Shown here piece after piece: positions 47,409 to 55,992 of a DNA stretch of 64,000 nucleotides (positions are counted from its first letter, which is position 1; each line of letters starts with the position of its first letter). The notes beneath the pieces are model-generated. The model saw only the letters and a program-made list of their open reading frames with translations. It did not search any database and was not told the DNA's origin. Origin of the DNA: Muriicola soli (lineage in GTDB: Bacteria > Bacteroidota > Bacteroidia > Flavobacteriales > Flavobacteriaceae); NCBI RefSeq assembly GCF_004139715.1, contig NZ_CP035544.1, forward strand, positions 62,001-126,000. The letters are read 5' to 3'. Made by a program: the position numbers and the translations under genes.

Positions 47409-49103
47409 TTACGCTACCATAACGGATTTAGACATTTTCTTGTCTTGTACCTGAATACGGTAAATATACTTTCCGGTAGAGAGGTACTCAGGCATTCTTT
47501 CCCTGATATTGATTTCCACCGATCCTTCAAACATCATTTCATTGTAAACCGTACCCACATTTTGTCCAAGGATATTATAGAGCTGTATGTCCACATGAGC
47601 ACTAAATGGCATCTCGAGATAGATATGCGGCGCCTCCTGAGTGGGGTAAAAGGGTTTGTGTACAATGGCATTTAAAAGTTCTTCACTCGGGTCTTCCGAA
47701 TTCGGATCCATTGGTGTAGGGGGTGTAAATGGTTCATCGCTATAGGCAATGTCCGGAAACTGAACCCCGCTGCAATTAAATCCTAAATTCACCGGAGCGT
47801 AGGGATGATCCAACAGGTGTTGTTCCACTAAAGGAATAGGCACGCACATCCATTCGGCAAGAACCGTGGCATAGAGGTCCCTGAAGTCCATCGTATATTC
47901 TAAGTTTCCTCTCCCATTGGGATTTTCAAGGGAAGGGTGATCTCCCACAAAAGCACTTCCATTTAATCCTGATCCAAAGAAGAGGGTAGGGGCTGCCTTA
48001 CCGTGGTCGGTTCCGTTAGAACCGTTTTCGAAGATCCTTCTTCCAAATTCAGAGAAGGTCATGCTCAATACTTTGTCGTCCTGTTGCGTAAAGGCGATAT
48101 CCTCGTAGAAATTGTTGATCGCGATAGAAAGGTTAGACATCAGGCGCTCGTGGGCCAGGGGCTGATTTCCGTGGGTGTCGAAACCACCCATAGAGATCAT
48201 ATAGACCTTGGTGCCTAAATTACCTTTTATCAAGCGGGCCAATAGCGCCAATTGTCGCGCAAAGCCATTATCCTGATATTGTACCTGATTTTGTCCACGC
48301 TCATACGCTTCATGGATCAGTCCAGAATATTCATAGGTCGTATTGGCTACTCCCCTGAGGAATTTAAGCTGATCACCGTACATACAATCATTAAAAAGAG
48401 TAGGATCAAGGCTGTATTGAACTCCTGATTCTGCGATTTCCTCTAATTGATTTATGTTAGATGTAACAAAGGCGTAATTTGTTTCTTCTCCCTGGAAAAC
48501 CAAGCTACCAAAGTTTCCGATCTGTATAGCTGCCGGGGAGGCGGGCGGATTTACAAGGTAGTCGGGGTAAATATTTTCAAAATACCTGCCCATCCATCCT
48601 GTATCCAGTCCTGAAAAACCTGTAGTGGTAAGATCTGTATTGGCGTAGATATCCGATCCGGTAAAATGAGAAAGACTCTGGTTCTCATACCCTACTCCGT
48701 GGACGGCCTTGAATTGTCCTTCACCCCACATAGATTCAAGGGCGTTCATATAAGAAGGGACTCCAAATTCATCCGTAAGTTTTAGCACCTTACTTTCAGG
48801 AATGTAGATATTAGGTCGGGCATTGGCATAAAGGTCATATTGCTCAATAGGAATAACGGTACTCAAACCGTCGTTTCCTCCTGATAGCCTGATCAGAATA
48901 AGGATATTATCTGAATCTGCATTCGCAATAGCCGCAGTAAGGGGCGATGGTGCTGAAGCGGAAAGCATATTGCTGCCCAGCATCATGGAACCTGATCCGG
49001 CGATACCAATTGCCTGCAGGAAGGAACGCCTGCTCCAGAACTTGTGTTCCTCGTCGTGCCCGTTGTCTTTATTGATATTAAGGGGGATATGATTATTGCA
49101 CAT
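47409..49103 (-). CDS. DUF1501 protein with twin-arginine signal and type IX sorting domain
   Basis: 564 residues. A Tat-like signal (RRSFLQAIGIAGSGS) near residue 24 precedes the DUF1501 domain, with motifs LIRLSGGNDGLSTVIPIEQY, VHGVGYENQSLSHF and the alkaline-phosphatase-like SMTFSEFGRR ... NGTDHGKAAPTLFFG. The last ~75 residues are a type IX secretion C-terminal domain (DIQLYNILGQNVGTVYNE ... GKYIYRIQVQDKKMSKSVMVA, cited as ends only), so the protein should be cell-surface attached or secreted. It pairs with the DUF1800 gene directly upstream, as in most Bacteroidota. Function unknown; polymer breakdown has been proposed for the pair in general. Confidence 0.9.
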   Translation of the reverse strand: MCNNHIPLNINKDNGHDEEHKFWSRRSFLQAIGIAGSGSMMLGSNMLSASAPSPLTAAIANADSDNILILIRLSGGNDGLSTVIPIEQYDLYANARPNIYIPESKVLKLTDEFGVPSYMNALESMWGEGQFKAVHGVGYENQSLSHFTGSDIYANTDLTTTGFSGLDTGWMGRYFENIYPDYLVNPPASPAAIQIGNFGSLVFQGEETNYAFVTSNINQLEEIAESGVQYSLDPTLFNDCMYGDQLKFLRGVANTTYEYSGLIHEAYERGQNQVQYQDNGFARQLALLARLIKGNLGTKVYMISMGGFDTHGNQPLAHERLMSNLSIAINNFYEDIAFTQQDDKVLSMTFSEFGRRIFENGSNGTDHGKAAPTLFFGSGLNGSAFVGDHPSLENPNGRGNLEYTMDFRDLYATVLAEWMCVPIPLVEQHLLDHPYAPVNLGFNCSGVQFPDIAYSDEPFTPPTPMDPNSEDPSEELLNAIVHKPFYPTQEAPHIYLEMPFSAHVDIQLYNILGQNVGTVYNEMMFEGSVEINIRERMPEYLSTGKYIYRIQVQDKKMSKSVMVA

Positions 49104-49113
49104 AATTGTAGGT

Positions 49114-50622
49114 TTATTTAAGTTGAAACTCGGGTTGTCTTGATAAATGCATCAGGAGTAAAAAGACCTGTTGAGGGACTTCAGGACTAACGGATAACAT
49201 CCATAGGCCCAGTCCTCCGGGTACGTAGTCTGAGCCGTAGTATTCTTCCGGCACATCTTCTATCTTAAATACATCCATGGCATTCTCAAAATCCTGGTCT
49301 GTAAGCAACCCAAGGGGGGTAAACTTGTTCACCAGGGCTCTAACCACCGTTTCAGGATTGCTGGTATTGCTATCAGCAGGTCCAACAGCATCCATAGCCA
49401 GGGTTCTGAACTGTTCCTGGTTCGACTGGTAGAAAATCTCTAGGAAGACCTCCACAGTTAACCATCTTCCAATAATAAAATTGGTATTTATCCAGCTACG
49501 GTCTCGTTGCCATCCGGCAACATCAACAGGATCAAATAATTCCTGTCCCAGCATTCTGGTTGTATCTATAACATTGAGTACAGTATTGTCATTATATGCG
49601 AAGTTACTTTCCTTGATCAGATTTAAATAGATATCGAACGGACTCTTGATAATTACGCCAATGGCCTCATCGTCAAAAAAGTGCTCACTTTTAAAGAGCT
49701 GAGATAAAACCGGGGCAATTTCGAAATTGTTAGAGACCATTGTAGCAGCTAACCCATTGATGATGCTCTGTGCATTTCCTGCATCGTCATCAGAATCAGG
49801 GTGAACAAAATACTCGTATAGTTTTTGGCAGATAAAATTGGCAATTTCATTGGGACGCTCCTGAAAAAGGATATCAATTACGTCGTCATAGTTCCAATTT
49901 CCGGTTTGTCCCAAAATAGTTTTTGGTCCGGCATCGAATCTGGTAGGATCAAAGGTTACCTGTGTACATCCTATTTCGCCACGCTCCACATATCCGGTAA
50001 GCGCTTTGGCGGTTTCTATAATGTCTTGCTCTGTATATCCGTTCCCTTCACCCAGGGTAAAAAGCTCATAAAGTTCACGGGCGTAGTTCTCATTGGGGTT
50101 ATTCCCATTGTTATAGGCTCCATCTAAATAATAGAGCATAGCACTGGTTAAACCTATCTCACTCACAAAAGTTTTGAAGTTACCAATAGCGTTACGCTGC
50201 AAACAGTCAGTGTAATAGTACAAAAAGCTATTACAGTCGTAAACATCCAGCTCGGTTACAAAGTGGTTGCTCCAGAAGAAACTCAGACGGTCACGGAGAT
50301 TGTTGTTCAACATTCCATTGGTGTAGGCTACTGCCCACTCCTCTGTCTGCGCCCTTCTAACCTGCCTTGCGAGATCGTCGTCCGCAGGATAGTTGCTATT
50401 ATTCCAATCAGACCATGCTGGTGCTGCAAGGGGTGGCATGGTAACTGCCTCATTAATTAATGTATCAACAAGGGTTCCTGCATTTTGTCCTACAGCTTGG
50501 TCTATGGTCTGGACTGAGGCACTAAACCCTAGTCTCCTGTACAAATGCGCAGCCCTGACTTTATCCAGGGGTGTTGTGTAAGGCGCTAATGTAGAGGTGT
50601 TACAATTAACGAAGTATTCCAT
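49114..50622 (-). CDS. DUF1800 protein
   Basis: 502 residues. Typical motifs: AAHLYRRLGFSASVQTIDQAV near the start, RDRLSFFWSNHFVT, NPNENYARELYELFTLGEG (family hallmark), YTEQDIIETAKALTGY, and KSPFDIYLNLIKE. No signal peptide is obvious at the annotated start, so export may be unusual or the start may be wrong. It is 10 bp upstream of DUF1501 on the same strand, and the pair forms an operon. Confidence 0.9.
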   Translation of the reverse strand: MEYFVNCNTSTLAPYTTPLDKVRAAHLYRRLGFSASVQTIDQAVGQNAGTLVDTLINEAVTMPPLAAPAWSDWNNSNYPADDDLARQVRRAQTEEWAVAYTNGMLNNNLRDRLSFFWSNHFVTELDVYDCNSFLYYYTDCLQRNAIGNFKTFVSEIGLTSAMLYYLDGAYNNGNNPNENYARELYELFTLGEGNGYTEQDIIETAKALTGYVERGEIGCTQVTFDPTRFDAGPKTILGQTGNWNYDDVIDILFQERPNEIANFICQKLYEYFVHPDSDDDAGNAQSIINGLAATMVSNNFEIAPVLSQLFKSEHFFDDEAIGVIIKSPFDIYLNLIKESNFAYNDNTVLNVIDTTRMLGQELFDPVDVAGWQRDRSWINTNFIIGRWLTVEVFLEIFYQSNQEQFRTLAMDAVGPADSNTSNPETVVRALVNKFTPLGLLTDQDFENAMDVFKIEDVPEEYYGSDYVPGGLGLWMLSVSPEVPQQVFLLLMHLSRQPEFQLK

Positions 50623-50814
50623 AGTTGTTTTTTAGGCTTTAAGAATGTTCATGTGTGTAGGGGCAAATTCTTAACGCTTAATCCATTTACTTAGTATGGA
50701 AAACCCGAGATATTCGATATCCGGAAGTCTAATGTACAATCTCGAGGCCAAAATATGGGTTAAATGAACTCATTTTTCGATGAAATGCGCTATTTTGTTA
50801 ATTTTCAGGAGGCT

Positions 50815-51180
50815 ATGAAGGTGCAGCAGGAATTGGGCAAGATAGGAGAGGATATGGCGGTGGAGTGGCTGAGAAATAAGGGATATAGTATAATGGAAAG
50901 AAATTTTCGGTTTGGCAAGGCCGAAATTGACATCCTCGCAGAGAAAGAGGGGATTTTGGCTGTAGTGGAAGTTAAGATGAGGCGAAGGGGATACCTTGGA
51001 GTACTGGCCGATGCCGTCAGTCTCAAGCAAAGAAATAGAATTATAAGAGCAGCAGATCACTATGTATTGGCAAATGACCTTGATGTTGAAGTACGGTTTG
51101 ATGTAATTCTGCTTCTTCACGAGAATCAGAAATTCAATCTGGAACACCTCAAAGCAGCCTTTTCCCATTACCATCAATAG
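50815..51180 (+). CDS. YraN/UPF0102 nuclease-fold protein
   Basis: About 121 residues from the ATG at 50815 (MKVQQELGKIGEDMAVEWL). An ATG 17 codons upstream adds non-conserved residues and is not chosen. PD-(D/E)xK-like core: GEDMAVEWLRNKGY, RFGKAEIDILAEKEG, VVEVKMRRRGY, VSLKQRNRI, VRFDVILL. The conserved E-x-D...ExK pattern is present. UPF0102 proteins resemble Holliday-junction resolvases but have no settled role. Next to mfd, which fits a DNA-repair neighbourhood. Confidence 0.9.
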   Translation: MKVQQELGKIGEDMAVEWLRNKGYSIMERNFRFGKAEIDILAEKEGILAVVEVKMRRRGYLGVLADAVSLKQRNRIIRAADHYVLANDLDVEVRFDVILLLHENQKFNLEHLKAAFSHYHQ

Positions 51181-51219
51181 TTTTATTTATAACATTTTGT
51201 TATTTTTGAAAAAAACGAC

Positions 51220-51879
51220 ATGAAGACTATTTCTTCAGTGGTAGAACATTACATCAGGAAAAAGCCCTTTTTACAAAGTGCTTTGGCCCAGGGAATTATT
51301 AATCTCACTTCCCTTTCGCGCCTAATTAAACCGGAAATTGAAGAAGAACTCGGAAAAGATGTTCGCAATGGTGCGATCGTAATGGCCTTAAAACGCCTCT
51401 CTGATGATCTCGAATTCAGGGCCACTCACAGGATCATCAAAGTTTTAAAGAATATCGGAGAAATCACTGTAAGGTCTTCCCTTACCGATTTTACCTTTCT
51501 GGTTTCAGACAGCATACTTAACAACCAGACACAATTGCTTCAGGAGGTCAGTAAGAATAAAGAGGTATTTTACACATCTTCCCGTGGCGTAAATGAGTTG
51601 AATATCGTAGTGAGCAATAGTCTGGATTCCCTAGTGGAATCACTTTTCAAGGCTGAAAAGTGTACCCAGAAAGCCTCCAATTTATCATCGATAACCGTAA
51701 AGTTGCCCGCGGAAAACGTCTCCGTTCCGGGGATCTATTACTTTATCTTTCAGCGCCTCGCCTGGGAGGGGATCGTCTTGTTTGAGGTGATCTCCACAAC
51801 AAATGAGTTCACAGTAATAGTCAATGATGAGCAGGTAGATATGGCCTTCAAGACGATAAAGGACTTGAAAAACTTATAA
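51220..51879 (+). CDS. ACT-domain-like protein, uncharacterised
   Basis: 219 residues. N-terminal helical part (SSVVEHYIRKKPFLQSAL; NLTSLSRLIKPEIEEEL), then two ACT-like beta-alpha units: SSLTDFTFLVSDSILNNQTQLLQEV, and VKLPAENVSVPGIYYFIFQRLAWEGIVLFEVISTTNEFTVIVND (cited as LPAENVSVPGIYY and EFTVIVNDEQVD). The second half resembles the regulatory tail of aspartate kinases, with no kinase domain. A candidate TATTTTTG box lies just before the start (51201-51208). It could be a free-standing amino-acid sensor. It lies convergent to mfd with 19 bp between the stops. Confidence 0.65.
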   Translation: MKTISSVVEHYIRKKPFLQSALAQGIINLTSLSRLIKPEIEEELGKDVRNGAIVMALKRLSDDLEFRATHRIIKVLKNIGEITVRSSLTDFTFLVSDSILNNQTQLLQEVSKNKEVFYTSSRGVNELNIVVSNSLDSLVESLFKAEKCTQKASNLSSITVKLPAENVSVPGIYYFIFQRLAWEGIVLFEVISTTNEFTVIVNDEQVDMAFKTIKDLKNL

Positions 51880-51898
51880 TAAGGTTTATAATAAATGA

Positions 51899-54800
51899 TC
51901 AGGAAGCGGGCTGTGAAATTTCTTCGGTCTCTCCCACTATTGGTCGTAAAACATCCAGTGCTTTATCGGTTGAACCTACATTTTCAAAAATCAGTAGTAA
52001 TCTAAGTCCGTTCCGGGTTTGCTTTTCTTTGATCCTGCAAATTCCAGCATGCGATTGCACGTATTGCAGCACCTTTGTAAATGTATTACTTTGATAGAAA
52101 GCCGACTGTTGGTCGCTGACAAAATAGCCCAGTAATTTACCTTTTTTCATCACAACCTTCTCAATACCAATTTTACTGGCGAACCATTTAATCCGAACAG
52201 AATTTAACAAGTCTTCGACCGATTCCGGCAAGGGGCCAAACCTGTCGCGCAGATGAAGCTGGTATTCCTGCAGCTCTTCTTCGTCTGAAATGGAATTCAG
52301 TTCGGTGTAAAGATTAAGCCTTTCAGTAATATTATTCACGTAATCGTCAGGGAACAGGAGTTCAAAGTCGGAATCAATCTGCGTCTCTTTCACATAACTC
52401 TTCTCTTTGCCATCATCTTCGTAGAGATCTTTGAATTCATTTTCCTTTAATTCGTCTATGGCTTCAGCCAGAATCTTTTGATAGGTCTCAAAACCGATCT
52501 CATTTATAAATCCGCTTTGTTCTCCCCCAAGCAGGTCACCGGCACCCCGTATTTCCAAATCCTTCATAGCGATATTAAATCCGCTTCCCAATTCGGTGAA
52601 TTGTTCCAGGGCCTCAATTCGCTTTCTCGCTTCGGTGGTCATAACGTGGTAGGGAGGCGTGATAAAATAACAAAAGGCCTTTTTATTACTTCTACCAACT
52701 CTTCCCCTCATTTGGTGAAGGTCACTCAGACCAAAATTATTTGCATTGTTTATAAAGATGGTATTGGCATTAGTAACGTCGAGGCCGCTTTCCACGATGG
52801 TTGTGGAGACCAACACATCAAATTCTCCGTTCATAAATGCCAGCATCAGGGTCTCTAGTTTTTTCCCTTCCATTTGTCCGTGGCCTACTCTGATTTTGGC
52901 ATCAGGTACCAGGCGTTGCAACATTCCGGCCACTTCTTTAATGTTCTGTATCCGGTTGTGGATAAAAAATACTTGCCCGCCTCTTTGCAATTCATAAGAG
53001 ATGGCATCCCTGATACTTGATTCGGAGAGTCTGATCACATGGCTTTCAATAGGGTAGCGGTTTGGGGGAGGAGTAGTAATCACTGAAAGGTCACGTGCTG
53101 CCATAAGGCTAAATTGGAGGGTCCTCGGGATAGGTGTGGCGGTAAGGGTAAGCACATCTACATTCTCCTTGATGGCTTTGAGTTTGTCCTTTACGGCAAC
53201 TCCAAATTTTTGTTCTTCATCAACGATGAGAAGTCCCAGGTCCTTAAACACCACATTCTTATTTACCAACTGATGTGTTCCGATGATTATTTCAACCTTG
53301 CCTTCAGCCAGCTCTGCCAGGGTTTCCCGTTTTTCCTTTGCGGTTCTGAATCGATTTAAATAATCCACTTTTACAGGCATATCAGCAAGACGTTCTGTAA
53401 ATGTCCTGTAATGCTGGAATGCTAGAATAGTGGTAGGTACCAGGACGGCAACCTGTTTGCCATTGTCAACGGCTTTAAATGCTGCGCGGATGGCTACTTC
53501 GGTTTTACCAAATCCAACATCTCCACAGATTAGACGGTCCATAGGCCTTTCCCGCTCCATATCATTTTTGATATCCTGAGTAGCTGTAACCTGATCTGGA
53601 GTATCTTCATATATAAAGGAAGCCTCCAACTCGTGTTGTAGATAACTGTCCGGAGCGTAGGCAAAACCTTTGTCGAGTCTCCTCTTGGCATAAACGCTGA
53701 TAAGGTCAAAGGCAATTTTCTTGACCCTTGATTTGGTCTTTTGTTTAAGTTTCTTCCACGCCGCGGACCCCAGCTTGTAAATTTTAGGGACGGCCCCGTC
53801 TTTCCCATTGTATTTGGAAATCTTGTGCAGGGAATGGATGCTTACGTATAGGATATCGCGTTCACCATACATCAGTTTAATAGCCTCCTGCTGTCTGCCT
53901 TCAACCTCTATTTTTTTAAGTCCGCCAAATTTACCTATCCCGTGATCAATATGGGTAACGTAATCCCCAACCGTGAGTTTATTGAGTTCCTTAAGGGTAA
54001 TCGCCTGTTTTTTAGCGTAGCCATTTTTAATCTGGAACTTGTGGTAGCGCTCAAAGATCTGATGATCGGTATAACAGGCCAATTTTGCATCTTCATCAAT
54101 AAATCCTTCGTGAAGTGGAGCAACAAGCGTTTGATAGTGAACAGATTTTCCTATCTGATCAAAGATATCATGAAATCTCCGGGCCTGCTGCTCAGAGGAA
54201 CAGAAAATGTAATTGCTGAATCCTTTGTCTTCATTTTCATTCAGGTTGGCTAGAAGGAGATCGAACTTTTTGTTAAATACCGGTTGCGGTTTGGTGTGAA
54301 ATACGATATCGCCCGGCCCTTCGGATTGCTGATCTGATTCGAAAGTGATCAGGGGAAATTGCTGAAGTTCGGTCTTGATGGTTTCCGGACTAGTAAAAAG
54401 TTCTTCCGGATGAGAATGCTGGATTTCTTCGGAGAGTTCGGCAAAAGCTAATTTAGCCTTTTTAAAAAATTCGGAAATTCGCTCTTGTAGCACCTCCTGA
54501 TCGCTGACAAAAATGGCGGTATTTGCATCGATATATTTTAGAAAACTCTCACGGGATTCTTTTAAAAACTTGTTTTCGACATTCGGGATGATGGTGATCT
54601 TTTTTACTTTTTCCGTGGAAAGTTGAGTTTCAACATCAAAGGTTCTGATACTGTCTATTTCATCTCCGAAAAACTCAATCCGATAGGGCTGGTCATGAGA
54701 GAATGAAAAAACATCGACAATACCACCACGAACGGCAAATTCACCGGGTTCTGTAACAAAATCAACCCTGTGGAAGCGATACTCAAACAAGACTTCATTT

Positions 54801-55273
54801 AAAAAGTCCAGCGAAAGAGTATCTCCCACCTTAATTTTCTGGGTATTCCTGGCCAGTTCCTTCCTGGTGACTACTTTTTCAAATAAGGCATCGGGATAGG
54901 TGACAATGATAGCCGGCTTTTTTCTGGAATTGATACGATTGAGCACTTCTGCCCTGAGCAAGACATTCGCATTATCTGTTTCTTCGATCTGATAAGGCCT
55001 GCGGTAACTACCGGGATAAAAGAATACTTTTTGATCTCCGAAAAACTGTTCCAGATCATTGAGACAATACGCGGCCTCTTCTTTGTCCCTTAATATCCAC
55101 AGAAAGGGTTGCTCAGACAATCTGAAAGCCTCGGCTACTACCAAGGATCTCGCAGAGCCTACAAGCCCTTTGAGTATCGTTTTATTTTGAGATTGAACAA
55201 TAGCTTCCCTGAGTTTCCTGAGTTTCGGAGACTCTTCGTATAGTAAAGGAATGGTGCTTTTCGTCACCTGCAA
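51899..55273 (-). CDS. mfd: Transcription-repair coupling factor
   Basis: 1124 residues. Domain order as in Mfd: UvrB-like N-terminal module (~1-330; VSDQEVLQERISEF), RNA-polymerase-interaction domain (GDYVTHIDHGIGKFGGLKK at ~430-450), RecG-like helicase with Walker A CGDVGFGKTEVAIRAAF, DEEQKFG box, TATPIPRTLQFSL, VSTTIVESGLDV and QMRGRVGRSNKKAF, and the C-terminal autoinhibitory domain. It removes stalled RNA polymerase and recruits UvrA. The annotated start is TTG (MQVTKSTIP); a GTG two codons downstream is also possible. Slightly shorter than the E. coli protein, as usual in this phylum. Confidence 0.97.
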   Translation of the reverse strand: MQVTKSTIPLLYEESPKLRKLREAIVQSQNKTILKGLVGSARSLVVAEAFRLSEQPFLWILRDKEEAAYCLNDLEQFFGDQKVFFYPGSYRRPYQIEETDNANVLLRAEVLNRINSRKKPAIIVTYPDALFEKVVTRKELARNTQKIKVGDTLSLDFLNEVLFEYRFHRVDFVTEPGEFAVRGGIVDVFSFSHDQPYRIEFFGDEIDSIRTFDVETQLSTEKVKKITIIPNVENKFLKESRESFLKYIDANTAIFVSDQEVLQERISEFFKKAKLAFAELSEEIQHSHPEELFTSPETIKTELQQFPLITFESDQQSEGPGDIVFHTKPQPVFNKKFDLLLANLNENEDKGFSNYIFCSSEQQARRFHDIFDQIGKSVHYQTLVAPLHEGFIDEDAKLACYTDHQIFERYHKFQIKNGYAKKQAITLKELNKLTVGDYVTHIDHGIGKFGGLKKIEVEGRQQEAIKLMYGERDILYVSIHSLHKISKYNGKDGAVPKIYKLGSAAWKKLKQKTKSRVKKIAFDLISVYAKRRLDKGFAYAPDSYLQHELEASFIYEDTPDQVTATQDIKNDMERERPMDRLICGDVGFGKTEVAIRAAFKAVDNGKQVAVLVPTTILAFQHYRTFTERLADMPVKVDYLNRFRTAKEKRETLAELAEGKVEIIIGTHQLVNKNVVFKDLGLLIVDEEQKFGVAVKDKLKAIKENVDVLTLTATPIPRTLQFSLMAARDLSVITTPPPNRYPIESHVIRLSESSIRDAISYELQRGGQVFFIHNRIQNIKEVAGMLQRLVPDAKIRVGHGQMEGKKLETLMLAFMNGEFDVLVSTTIVESGLDVTNANTIFINNANNFGLSDLHQMRGRVGRSNKKAFCYFITPPYHVMTTEARKRIEALEQFTELGSGFNIAMKDLEIRGAGDLLGGEQSGFINEIGFETYQKILAEAIDELKENEFKDLYEDDGKEKSYVKETQIDSDFELLFPDDYVNNITERLNLYTELNSISDEEELQEYQLHLRDRFGPLPESVEDLLNSVRIKWFASKIGIEKVVMKKGKLLGYFVSDQQSAFYQSNTFTKVLQYVQSHAGICRIKEKQTRNGLRLLLIFENVGSTDKALDVLRPIVGETEEISQPAS

Positions 55274-55319
55274 TTTTTGTGCAAAGATATGGCGGTACTA
55301 CTGCTTCTGCAACGAACCC

Positions 55320-55954
55320 TTAAATTTTTATCACGGCTGCTTCTGCGATGGCGTATACTTCATCTTCCTTGTTTTTTTCCATCACGTGGGATCCGGTGAA
55401 GGTACCGAAAGCCGGGAGAATCATCTGGTATTTATTTTTAAAAAAACAAGGCAGGCGTAAACTTTGTCTTCCGTGGCCTCTCAGCTTAATAGCCGGGTGG
55501 ATATGCCCCGATAGATTAAATAAGCCTTCCCGTTCCTCCGGGTAATGCGTGAGTAAAAAGGGCCCCAGATCAGTTCTTTTTTAATAGAAATACCCAGGGC
55601 CTCGTATTTTAAAGGTGAAATAATATCGTGGTTTCCAGCGACAAGGATAATCGGCACAGCAGCTTTTTTTACCCAATCCTCAAACATCTGCCATTCTATG
55701 TTGAGGCTGGAATGAAACAAGTCTCCCAAGAAACAAATAAATTTTGGTTGAAAGTGGAGCAGGGCTTGCTGCATCATCTCAAAGTTTTTATCAATCGCTT
55801 GCTGAGGAACAGCTGCCCCGTATTTTCTAAAATGCGATACTTTTCCCAGGTGTACATCACTGAGAAGCAGAACATCCTCATTATGCCAATAAACAACCCC
55901 TGAAGGATGGAGTTCTAGTTGTTGTTGGGAAATGGTCAGGATCTGCGTTGTCAT
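55320..55954 (-). CDS. pdeM: Ligase-associated DNA damage-response metallophosphoesterase PdeM, frame interrupted
   Basis: Calcineurin-like phosphoesterase: LLLSDVHLGKVSHFRKYG, FLGDLFHSSLN, and VAGNHDIISPL. The uninterrupted frame ends at 55481 with a nonsense tail after KKELIWGP. One more base at the GGGGCCC/TTTTT runs (55555-55566) restores PFLLTHYPEEREGLFNLSGHIHPAIKLRGHGRQ, including the metal GHIHP motif, up to a stop at 55320-55322. Start: ATG at 55954 (MTTQILTISQQ). A GTG at 55996 that overlaps the helicase stop is also possible. About 211 residues. Last gene of the four-gene DNA-repair cluster. Confidence 0.88.
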
Positions 55955-55992
55955 GAGGTCAAAGATAAGAAGAAAGCAATGTTGAACAGAGA

